Source: Cherax quadricarinatus
Lineage: Eukaryota > Arthropoda > Malacostraca > Decapoda > Parastacidae
NCBI RefSeq assembly: GCF_038502225.1
Contig: NC_091391.1
Coordinates: 4,445,719 to 4,509,718 of the forward strand
DNA length: 64,000 nt
Reading direction: 5' to 3'
Below are positions 54,881 to 64,000 of this stretch, piece by piece. The notes beneath the pieces were generated by a model. It made no database searches, was not told the origin of the DNA, and saw only the letters and a list, made by a program, of their open reading frames with translations. The stretch's first letter is position 1; each line of letters begins with the position of its first letter. The position numbers and the translations under genes are program-made.

Positions 54881-55185
54881 CCAGGCTCACACAAGCAAAC
54901 TTACATCAGGTAAGCGCTATTCTCCACAGTTTTGGATTCTCAAATCCCCGTGGTAACTCTGAGTACTTAAGTAACTTGTCTCAACTTCCAGGCAGGTAGC
55001 TGGCTTAGGCTACGACCCTTACTAGAGCGAACACGTGTTAAGAATTTTTCATTTATATAGGCCTATAGGCCTCCGGATTATTGTATGTTTTACGAAGTAA
55101 TTTTTAAATTATGATTTATATTTGTCAATGCAGTTTACTGAGTACTGCAGGTGACCTGCAGTCTTAATGACCCTCGTATAGTAGA

Positions 55186-58100
55186 TAGTGAAGGAGAGTG
55201 TTGTCGATAGATAGTGTTGAAGGAGAGTGTTGTCTATAGTGTTGAAGGAGAGTGTTGTCGATAGTGTTGAAGGAGAGTGTTGTTGATAGTGTTGAAGGAG
55301 AGTGTTGTCGATAGATAGTGTTGAAGGAGAGTGTTGTCGATAGATAGTGTTGAAGGAGAGTGTTGTCGATAGGGTTGAAGGAGAGTGTTGTTGATAGTGT
55401 TGAAGGAGAGTGTTGTCGATAGTGTTGAAGGAGAGTGTTGTCGATAGTGTTGAAGGAGAGTGTTGTCGATAGTGTTGAAGGAGAGTGTTGTCGATAGTGT
55501 TGAAGGAGAGTGTTGTCGATAGTGTTGAAGGAGAGTGTTGTCGATAGTGTTGAAGGAGAGTGTTGTCGATAGATAGTGTTGAAGGAGAGTGTTGTCGATA
55601 GATAGTGTTGAAGGAGAGTGTTGTCGATAGTGTTGAAGGAGAGTGTTGTCGATAGATAGTGTTGAAGGAGAGTGTTGTCGATAGATAGTGTTGAAGGAGA
55701 GTGTTGTCGATAGTGTTGAAGGAGAGTGTTGTCGATAGTGTTGAAGGAGAGTGTTGTCGATAGTGTTGAAGGAGAGTGTTGTCGATAGTGTTGAAGGAGA
55801 GTGTTGTCGATAGTGTTGAAGGAGAGTGTTGTCGATAGTGTTGAAGGAGAGTGTTGTCGATAGTGTTGAAGGAGAGTGTTGTCGATAGTGTTGAAGGAGA
55901 GTGTTGTTGATAGTGTTGAAGGAGAGTGTTGTCGATAGTGTTGAAGGAGAGTGTTGTCGATAGTGTTGAAGGAGAGTGTTGTCGATAGTGTTGAAGGAGA
56001 GTGTTGTCGATAGTGTTGAAGGAGAGTGTTGTCGATAGATAGTGTTGAAGGAGAGTGTTGTTGATAGTGTTGAAGGAGAGTGTTGTCGATAGTGTTGAAG
56101 GAGAGTGTTGTCGATAGATAGTGTTGAAGGAGAGTGTTGTCGATAGTGTTGAAGGAGAGTGTTGTCGATAGATAGTGTTGAAGGAGAGTGTTGTCGATAG
56201 TGTTGAAGGAGAGTGTTGTCGATAGATAGTGTTGAAGGAGAGTGTTGTCGATAGTGTTGAAGGAGAGTGTTGTCGATAGATAGTGTTGAAGGAGAGTGTT
56301 GTCGATAGTGTTGAAGGAGAGTGTTGTCGATAGATAGTGTTGAAGGAGAGTGTTGTCGATAGTGTTGAAGGAGAGTGTTGTCGATAGATAGTGTTGAAGG
56401 AGAGTGTTGTCGATAGATAGTGTTGAAGGAGAGTGTTGTCGATAGTGTTGAAGGAGAGTGTTGTCGATAGTGTTGAAGGAGAGTGTTGTCGATAGTGTTG
56501 AAGGAGAGTGTTGTCGATAGTGTTGAAGGAGAGTGTTGTCGATAGTGTTGAAGGAGAGTGTTGTCGATAGATAGTGTTGAAGGAGAGTGTTGTCGATAGT
56601 GTTGAAGGAGAGTGTTGTCGATAGATAGTGTTGAAGGAGAGTGTTGTCGATAGTGTTGAAGGAGAGTGTTGTCGATAGATAGTGTTGAAGGAGAGTGTTG
56701 TCGATAGATAATGTTGAAGGAGAGTGTTGTCGATAGATAGTGTTGAAGGAGAGTGTTGTCGATAGTGTTGAAGGAGAGTGTTGTCGATAGTGTTGAAGGA
56801 GAGTGTTGTCGATAGTGTTGAAGGAGAGTGTTGTTGATAGTGTTGAAGGAGAGTGTTGTCGATAGTGTTGAAGGAGAGTGTTGTCGATAGTGTTGAAGGA
56901 GAGTGTTGTTGATAGTGTTGAAGGAGAGTGTTGTCGATAGTGTTGAAGGAGAGTGTTGTCGATAGTGTTGAAGGAGAGTGTTGTTGATAGTGTTGAAGGA
57001 GAGTGTTGTCGATAGTGTTGAAGGAGAGTGTTGTTGATAGTGTTGAAGGAGAGTGTTGTCGATAGTGTTGAAGGAGAGTGTTGTCGATAGTGTTGAAGGA
57101 GAGTGTTGTCGATAGTGTTGAAGGAGAGTGTTGTCGATAGTGTTGAAGGAGAGTGTTGTTGATAGTGTTGAAGGAGAGTGTTGTCGATAGTGTTGAAGGA
57201 GAGTGTTGTCGATAGTGTTGAAGGAGAGTGTTGTCGATAGTGTTGAAGGAGAGTGTTGTTGATAGTGTTGAAGGAGAGTGTTGTCGATAGATAGTGTTGA
57301 AGGAGAGTGTTGTTGATAGTGTTGAAGGAGAGTGTTGTCGATAGTGTTGAAGGAGAGTGTTGTCGATAGTGTTGAAGGAGAGTGTTGTCGATAGATAGTG
57401 TTGAAGGAGAGTGTTGTCGATAGTGTTGAAGGAGAGTGTTGTCGATAGATAGTGTTGAAGGAGAGTGTTGTCGATAGATAGTGTTGAAGGAGAGTGTTGT
57501 CGATAGATAGTGTTGAAGGAGAGTGTTGTCGATAGTGTTGAAGGAGAGTGTTGTCGATAGATAGGGTTGAAGGAGAGTGTTGTCGATAGTGTTGAAGGAG
57601 AGTGTTGTCGATAGATAGTGTTGAAGGAGAGTGTTGTCGATAGATAGGGTTGAAGGAGAGTGTTGTCGATAGATAGTGTTGAAGGAGAGTGTTGTCGATA
57701 GATAGTGTTGAAGGAGAGTGTTGTCGATAGTGTTGAAGGAGATTGTTGTCGATAGTGTTGAAGGAGATTGTTGTCGATAGTGTTGAAGGAGAGTGTTGTC
57801 GATAGTGTTGAAGGAGAGTGTTGTCGATAGTGTTGAAGGAGAGTGTTGTCGATAGATAGTGTTGAAGGAGATTGTTGTCGATAGTGTTGAAGGAGAGTGT
57901 TGTCGATAGTGTTGAAGGAGAGTGTTGTCGATAGTGTTGAAGGAGAGTGTTGTCGATAGTGTTGAAGGAGAGTGTTGTCGATAGTGTTGAAGGAGAGTGT
58001 TGTCGATAGTGTTGAAGGAGAGTGTTGTCGATAGATAGTGTTGAAGGAGAGTGTTGTCGATAGATAGTGTTGAAGGAGAGTGTTGTCGATAGATAGTGTT

Positions 58101-58462
58101 GAAGGAGAGTGTTGTCGATAGATAGTGTTGAAGGAGAGTGTTGTCGATAGATAGTGTTGAAGGAGAGTGTTGTCGATAGATAGTGTTGAAGGAGAGTGTT
58201 GTCGATAGATAGTGTTGAAGGAGAGTGTTGTCGATAGATAGTGTTGAAGGAGAGTGTTGTCGATAGTGTTGAAGGAGAGTGTTGTCGATAGATAGTGTTG
58301 AAGGAGAGTGTTGTCGATAGATAGTGTTGAAGGAGAGTGTTGTCGATAGTGTTGAAGGAGAGTGTTGTCGATAGATAGTGTTGAAGGAGAGTGTTGTCGA
58401 TAGATAGTGTTGAAGGAGAGTGTTGTCGATAGATAGTGTTGAAGGAGAGTGTTGTCGATAGA
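55186..58462. repeat. 25/29-bp minisatellite
   Basis: The longest array, about 120 units of TGTTGAAGGAGAGTGTTGTC plus GATAG (25 bp) or GATAGATAG (29 bp). Point variants (GTTGTTGATAG; GATTGTTG; GGGTTGAAGG) are scattered or in short runs. 29-bp forms are concentrated at the right end. Confidence 0.97.
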
Positions 58463-58704
58463 TTTTTATTTTATTTTTTTTTTTTTTTGTAATTCGATGA
58501 AAAAAATATTCAATGGAAATTTTGAAATTTCTTCAAAATTATTGAAAATTTGTAAACAAAAATATATTCTAAATTTTGTTTTTCTCGACTGAAAAGCCGA
58601 AATTTCCTGAAATTTCCTTAAAATCTCTCTAAAAAAAAAACTTAAAACAGGTGTTTTAATGTTCGTTTTATTTCCACAAACCTGGTGAAGGGACTCGAAC
58701 TCTG
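58463..58704. other. AT-rich stretch, nothing recognised
   Basis: T-run then A/T-rich sequence with many AAATTTC/GAAATTT words. No open frame of interest. Confidence 0.5.
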
Positions 58705-58775
58705 GCTTGGTCACAGACCGGGCCGCGGGGGCGTTGACCCCCGAAACTCTCTCCAGGTAAACTCCAGGTAAACTC
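58705..58775 (+). mobile_element. LINE-B 3' stub
   Basis: CCGGGCCGCGGGGGCGTTGA and two CTCCAGGTAAA tail units. The stretch 58776-59029 is unassigned. Confidence 0.85.
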
Positions 58776-59029
58776 GTATCAAAAAATTCAGAAAAATAAC
58801 GAACTGCTACCAAAATTTCCCTCTGCTAAACGAAGACTTAATGAGGAACCTGCCAGGGAAACCTCACCTCTATATCCTTTTACCATAGGTGCATTTTCCA
58901 TCACAGACAACATTGCAAATATCGCCCTTAAAGCCTTGTGTTACTAGGCAGATATTACTTTTAGTTAGAAACCAGTGGAGATAAGCCCCTTTAGCACTCA
59001 TTCGGAAACATTTCTAACTGGGCAGTCCA

Positions 59030-59552
59030 AGGGGTCTGTTATGGTCTGAGGGGTCTGTTATGGTCTGAGGGGTCTGTTATGGTCTGAGGGGTTGTTATGG
59101 TCCGAGGGATCTGTTACGGTCCGAGGGGTCTGTTATGGTTCGAGGGTTCTGTTACGGTCCAAGGGGTTGCTATGGTCTGAGGTTACTATTACGGTCTGTG
59201 GAGTCTGTTACGGTCCAAGGGGTCTGTTATGGTCCGAGGGGTCTGTTACGGTCTGAGGGGTTGTTACAGTTCAAGGGGACTGTTATGGTCCAAGGGCACT
59301 GTCACGGTCTGAGGGGGCTGTTATGGTCCAAGGGGTTTGTTATGGTCCAAGGGGTCTGTTACGGTCCTAGGAGACTGTTACAGTCCAAGGGGTCTGTTAC
59401 GGCTCGAGGGGACTGTCATGGTCCAAGGGGACTTATGGTCCTAGGGGTTTGTTACAGTCTGAGGGGACTGTTACGGTCTGAGGGGACTGTTATGGTACAA
59501 GAGGACTGTTACAGTTCAAGGGAATTGTTATGGTCCGAGGGGTCTGTTACAG
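59030..59552. repeat. 19-bp minisatellite, left part
   Basis: Degenerate units of GGGGTCTGTTATGGTCTGA. The same array reappears at 60513-60600 and 63664-63690, so it was split by the LTR-element remnant and by LINE-C. Confidence 0.85.
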
Positions 59553-60512
59553 TGTCATGTGGGGGTTCGATAATGTAGATTGGGTAATAACGCTCACGTT
59601 GGATGTTCTAGTATATTGGGTGGAATATAGGGGGAGCACCAAGCCTTGACCTGCCGCCTGTCTAACATCTCTATTTGAACTGGCTTGGCGAGTGCCTCAG
59701 AGAGTAGCGGCATTCAAAACATGCTAGGTTAGCTGAACAGTGAATAACAAGTGATTCACACAGACGGTTCGTAGTGAGTCATACTACTGGTAACTGGTTA
59801 CTAGGAACTGATACTACTGAGAGCTAGGCGACGCTAATGTATGTCGTCCCGACATACAGCTAATACAAACTAGAGATGGCAGGCGTACGGCTTGGGCTGA
59901 TTCTATACAATATCAAAGTACACAACAATTGAACATTATAACATACATAAGGAGAATATTGGAATGGAAGCTAACATAATACAATACAAGGTACAATATA
60001 GCACAACTCAATGAATGAAACTCAACATTGGGATTACACAATAGAAGTGATAAAAAAAAATTTGATCGATTGATCTGTATTCATGTGATCTACGGATTCT
60101 GAGGAAGAAATATATACAAAGAAAGAAGTGTTTAACAGAAAGGCAGATTCGGTGCACTCAAATCTAGACTGTTAAATCTCAGAGTTCAGAGAGAACGTGA
60201 ATACAAAAAAAAAATCTTGAATATTAATAAGTGATACTGTAATTATTCATCTATACAGGTTATTTACATTTAACCCCAACTCTGCTAGGGTGAGATTGAC
60301 ATATGCAGAATGGGTGTCATCTATGGGAGGATCAAACTCTGTTGCACTGGCTAACTCATGCTGTATTTGAGGCAAATCTGAATTGGTAGTTACAAATGAT
60401 ACTTGAGGATTTCTCAATACCTGTCGTGTACGTAGGGAATAACGACATTCAGGTTGATCGTCTGACTGAGTATCAGAGGTAGAGAGTACAGGATCAGGAG
60501 GATTGTCAGAGT
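59553..60512 (-). mobile_element. LTR-retrotransposon remnant
   Basis: Minus-strand remnant inside the 19-bp array. The right part encodes a pol C-terminal tail (60247-60516). The left end begins TGTCATGTGGGGG on plus, so the element ends in CA on its own strand, as LTRs do. A palindrome TGTATGTC-GTCCC-GACATACA lies at 59838-59858. LTR boundaries and primer sites were not established, so the exact structure is open. Confidence 0.55.
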
Positions 60513-60516
60513 CTGA
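60247..60516 (-). pseudogene. Pol polyprotein C-terminal tail, Ty3/Gypsy-like
   Basis: About 88 codons open on the minus strand to a TGA at 60247-60249. An acidic Asp/Pro/Ser stretch is followed by CRYSLRTRQVLRNP, resembling the RYxLRxR tail found after integrase in Ty3/Gypsy-type (and some BEL) elements. Then a polar tail ending in LTLAELGLN. No catalytic domain remains. Family assignment rests on this short motif. Confidence 0.5.
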
Positions 60517-60600
60517 TACGGTTCGAGGGGACTGATACGGTTCTAGGGGACTGATACGGTTCGAGGGGACTGTTACAGTTCGAGGGGACTGATACAGTAA
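60513..60600. repeat. 19-bp minisatellite, middle part
   Basis: Four to five units of the GGTTCGAGGGGACTGATAC form between the LTR remnant and LINE-C. Confidence 0.85.
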
Positions 60601-60602
60601 AA

Positions 60603-61706
60603 TGTATAAAAGGCATTCAGCATGAAGTTATAAATAAAGACAATAGAACAGGCCAGCAAACAAAGGGGAACAGCAGAGGGCAGCAAGGGACTAGCTCCCT
60701 TAAGGTTTACTATACTAATAGCAGGAGTGTTAGAAATAAGATAGATGAGCTAAGATTAATTGCAAGTGCAGGAAACATAGATATTATTGCTATAACAGAG
60801 ACCTGGCTCAATCTGAAAGATAGAGAGATGCCCTCTGAATGTCACATACAAGGCTATAAATTATTCCACACTGACAGGGTCAACAGGAAAGGTGGTGGAG
60901 TAGCGATGTATGTCAGAGACAATTTAAATTGTTGTGTTAGACAAGATATTAAATTAGAAGCGTCAGCCACTGAATCTGTTTGGTTACAGCTTCTCGAGGG
61001 CCGAGAAAAACTAATTTTGGGTGTGATTTACAGGGCCCCAAATCTTGATAGGGAGTGCAGTAAACTTCTATGGGACGAAATTCGTAAGGCATCTACATAC
61101 GAAAATGTTGTGCTAATGGGAGATTTCAACTATAGACAGATTGACTGGAGCAATTTGACAGGAAATTTAGAGTCGGGTGACTTTCTTGATACGATCCAGG
61201 ATTGTTTTTTAAAACAGTTTGTGACAGAGCCAACTAGGGGAAATAACCTCCTTGACTTGGTTCTTGCCAGTAGGGAAACACTAATTAATAATCTTGAGGT
61301 TAATGATGAGCTTGGGGAGAGTGATCACAAATCACTCAGTTTTAATATATCATGGAATTCCCCTAATAATGGCAATCAAGTCTCCGTCCCTGACTTTCGC
61401 TTGGCTGATTTCATAGGACTGAAAAATTACTTAGGTGGGCTGAACTGGAATGACCTGACTAAGGGTCAGGTAGGTGGTGATGGTTGCCGATATGATGCTT
61501 TCCAGGGCATAGTTCTAGCTGCTCAGTCAAATTATGTTCCAAATAGGGAAATCAGATCAAACAAAAATGATAATAAATGGATGAACAATAGATTAAAATA
61601 TCTGATTGGTCAAAAGAGAGGCATATATAGGCAAATCAAAAGAGGAGAGGCGCAATTAAGAAATCGATATATTCAGTTAAAGAGAGAAATAAAAAAAGGG
61701 AATTAG
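60603..61706 (+). pseudogene. LINE-C AP endonuclease part
   Basis: Open from the array boundary (first Met at 60828). The EN landmarks are complete: YYTNSRSVRNKIDELR, IIAITETWL, GGGVAMYVRDN, VIYRAPN, VLMGDFNYRQIDW, LLDLVLASRE and GESDHKSLSF. After a basic linker the frame ends at TAG (61704-61706) because a run of seven A (61691-61697) adds one base. With six A the frame would join the RT part. Either a real disabling insertion or a sequencing error in a homopolymer. Confidence 0.9.
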
Positions 61707-63480
61707 AAAAGCAAAAAGAGATTATGAGGTTAAAGTTGCAAAAGAATCGAAGACTAACCCAAAAGGATTCTTTCAGGTATACAGAAGTAAGATCAGGGAC
61801 AAGATAGGCCCACTCAAAAGTTCCTCGGGTCAGCTCACTGACAGTGATAAGGAAATGTGTAGAATTTTTAACACATACTTCCTCTCAGTTTTTACACAGG
61901 AGGATACCAGCGATATTCCAGTAATGATAAATTATGTAGAACAGGACGATAATAAACTGTGCACTATTAGGGTCACAAGTGACATGGTCCTTAGGCAAAT
62001 AGATAAATTAAAACCTAACAAATCCCCAGGCCCTGATGAACTGTATGCAAGGGTTCTAAAGGAATGTAAAGAGGAGCTTAGCACACCTTTGGCTAATCTT
62101 TTCAACATATCACTACAAACTGGCATGGTGCCAGATAAGTGGAAAATGGCAAATGTGATACCTATTTTCAAAACAGGTGACAGGTCCTTAGCTTCGAACT
62201 ATAGACCAATAAGCCTAACCTCCATAGTGGGAAAATTTATGGAATCAATAATTGCCGAGGCAGTTCGTAGCCATCTTGAAAAGCATAAATTAATCAACGA
62301 ATCTCAGCATGGTTTTACAAAGGGGCGTTCCTGCCTTACGAATTTATTAACTTTTTTCACTAAGGTATTTGAGGAGGTAGATCATGGTAATGAATATGAT
62401 ATTGTGTATATGGACTTCAGTAAGGCTTTTGACAGGGTCCCACATCAGAGACTATTGAGGAAAATTAAGGCACATGGAATAGGAGGAGAAATTTTTTCCT
62501 GGATAGAGGCATGGTTGACAAATAGGCAGCAGAGAGTTTGCATAAATGGGGAGAAATCAGAGTGGGGAAGCGTCACGAGCGGTGTTCCACAGGGGTCAGT
62601 GTTGGGCCCCCTGCTGTTCACAATCTACATAAACGACATAGATGAGGGCATAAAGAGCGACATCGGCAAGTTTGCCGATGACACCAAAATAGGCCGTCGA
62701 ATTCATTCTGACGAGGACATTCGAGCACTCCAGGAAGATTTGAATAGACTGATGCAGTGGTCGGAGAAGTGGCAGATGCAGTTTAATATAGACAAATGCA
62801 AAGTTCTAAATGTTGGACAGGACAATAACCATGCCACATATAAACTAAATAATGTAGATCTTAATATTACGGATTGCGAAAAAGATTTAGGAGTTCTGGT
62901 TAGCAGTAATCTGAAACCAAGACAACAGTGCATAAGTGTTCACAATAAAGCTAATAGAATCCTTGGCTTCATATCAAGAAGCATAAATAATAGGAGTCCT
63001 CAGGTTGTTCTTCAACTCTATACATCCTTGGTTAGGCCTCATTTAGATTATGCTGCACAGTTTTGGTCACCGTATTACAGAATGGATATAAATTCTCTGG
63101 AAAATGTACAAAGGAGGATGACAAAGATGATCCCATGTATCAGAAACCTTCCCTATGAGGATAGACTAAGGGCCCTGAATCTGCACTCTCTAGAAAGACG
63201 TAGAATTAGGGGGGATATGATTGAGGTGTATAAATGGAAGACAGGAATAAATAAAGGGGATGTAAATAGTGTGCTGAAAATATCTAGCCTAGACAGGACT
63301 CGCAGCAATGGTTTTAAGTTGGAAAAATTCAGATTCAGGAAGGATATAGGAAAGTACTGGTTTGGTAATAGAGTTGTGGATGAGTGGAACAAACTCCCAA
63401 GTACCGTTATAGAGGCCAGAACGTTGTGTAGCTTTAAAAATAGGTTGGATAAATACATGAGTAGATGTGGGTGGGTGTGA
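61690..63480 (+). pseudogene. LINE-C reverse transcriptase and C-terminal domain
   Basis: About 597 codons open to TGA at 63478-63480. NYRPISLTSIVGKFMESII, QHGFTKGRSCLTNLLTFF, DFSKAFDRVPHQRLL (motif A), SGVPQGSVLGPLLFTIYIND, GKFADDTKIGRR (motif C) and the full C-terminal domain ending FKNRLDKYMSR. All catalytic residues are present, so the RT itself looks intact. Best resemblance is the CR1/L2/Rex1-type group. It is divorced from EN only by the A-run frameshift. Confidence 0.92.
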
Positions 63481-63694
63481 GTTAGACCTGATAGCTTGTG
63501 CTACCAGGTCGGTTGCCGTGTTCCTCCCTTAAGTCAATGTGACCTGACCTGACTAGGTTGGGTGCTTTGGCTTAAGCCGGTAGGAGACTTGGACCTGCCT
63601 CGCATGGGCCAGTAGGCCTTCTGCAGTGTTCCTTCGTTCTTATGTTCTTATGTTCTTATGTTAGAGGAGACTGTTACGGTGCGAGGGGCTGTAG

Positions 63695-64000
63695 CAGGCC
63701 CCTCGGTGCTCTCCACCAGCCCCAAGACTGAGGGCCAGATTACCTCACCAGGTCATCAGTATAGCCATCAGGTCATCAGTATAGCCATCAGATCATCAGT
63801 ATAGCCACCAGATCATTAGTATAGCCATCAGGTCGTCAGCAAAGCCACCAGGTCGTCATTGTAACTACCAAGTCGTCAATGCAACTACCAAGTCGTCAGT
63901 GTAGCTATCAGGTCAGTGTAAGTACCAGGTACTCAGTGTAACTACCAGGTCGTCAGTACAACTACCAGGTCGTCAGTGTAGCTATCAGGTCGTCAGTGTA
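63695..64000. repeat. 20-bp minisatellite downstream of a PLE-like seed
   Basis: CCCCAAGACTGAGGGCCAGA and TTACCTCACC at 63718-63747 match the PLE-terminus segment seen at 27,481. From there units of about 20 bp (CAGGTCATCAGTATAGCCAT, drifting to CAGGTCGTCAGTGTAACTAC) run to the window edge. 63664-63690 is the last piece of the 19-bp array. Confidence 0.85.

Larger units (their letters stand above)
60601..63663 (+). mobile_element. LINE-C, EN-RT element nearly complete in ORF2
   Basis: Plus-strand APE-type LINE inserted in the 19-bp array, with 180 nt of 3' UTR ending in a (GTTCTTAT)n tail, not poly-A. EN, RT and C-terminal domain are all present. One frameshift separates EN from RT. No ORF1 is seen, so it is 5'-truncated or lacks one. 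Confidence 0.92.

Noticed and set aside
53943..54956. 337-residue frame with a 17-residue repeat as a structural protein gene
   Set aside because: The unit is 51 bp so the frame stays open by arithmetic, the opposite strand is open as well, and the frame starts inside a LINE-B remnant.
59838..59858. LTR start at the TGTATGTC palindrome
   Set aside because: Attractive as a TG..CA LTR edge, but no polypurine tract precedes it on the minus strand and no second LTR is present, so the boundary was not claimed.

Overview
The window looks like nuclear DNA of an arthropod, most likely a decapod crustacean and possibly a crayfish. The reasons are the TTAGG-type repeats (the arthropod telomere motif), the very high density of micro- and minisatellites, and a mix of APE-type LINEs, Penelope-like elements (PLEs), tRNA-headed SINEs and small inverted-repeat elements. 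The species assignment is inference. I found no convincing host gene, rRNA or functional tRNA. All convincing coding sequence belongs to retroelements, and most of the rest is tandem repeat. Local labels used below: LINE-A (copies a1-a6), LINE-B (b1-b4 plus short 3' stubs), LINE-C, PLE, SINE-V (tRNA head plus 32-bp VNTR) and M1-M3 (MITE-like).

Layout. 0-2.7 kb: two tandem minus-strand LINE-A fragments. 2.7-5.7 kb: nested (GGTAGT)-type array. 6.1-8.0 kb: TTAA-flanked, piggyBac-like inverted-repeat element whose interior is a 34-bp palindromic satellite, with an inverted SINE pair nested inside. 8.4-10.3 kb: SINE-V copy 1. 10.4-17.6 kb: LINE-A a3, interrupted by LINE-B b1, which carries the only long intact ORF (1,049 aa, EN+RT) and a CCCH-finger ORF1. 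17.7-23.4 kb: 72-bp array, RTE-like LINE end, M1, SINE-V copy 2, retroposon dimer and M3. 23.5-28.9 kb: 28-bp and 52-bp arrays, several PLE termini and LINE-B b2. 28.9-35.5 kb: LINE-A fragments, M2 and LINE-A a4 between (CA)n tracts. 35.7-40.1 kb: TTAGG-rich tract and a 41/44-bp array. 40.6-43.2 kb: small arrays and LINE-B b3. 43.2-45.9 kb: PLE with RT and GIY-YIG nuclease. 46-50.7 kb: 28-bp array, CT tract, LINE stubs and a SINE without VNTR expansion. 50.8-54.9 kb: LINE-B b4 with an RT-coding 51-bp segment amplified about 39 times, then a second 51-bp array. 55.2-58.5 kb: 25/29-bp array. 59-64 kb: 19-bp array split by an LTR-retroelement remnant and by LINE-C, then a 20-bp array.

How it fits together. 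The recurring theme is that many tandem arrays are not independent of the mobile elements. They sit inside them and are amplified pieces of them: SINE-V tail, LINE-B RT codons, LINE-B C-terminus, inverted-repeat element ends, PLE terminus and PLE 3' UTR. In turn LINE-A copies abut (CA)n tracts at both ends, so microsatellites appear to serve as landing sites. Family assignments rest on motifs read by eye. No database search was possible.
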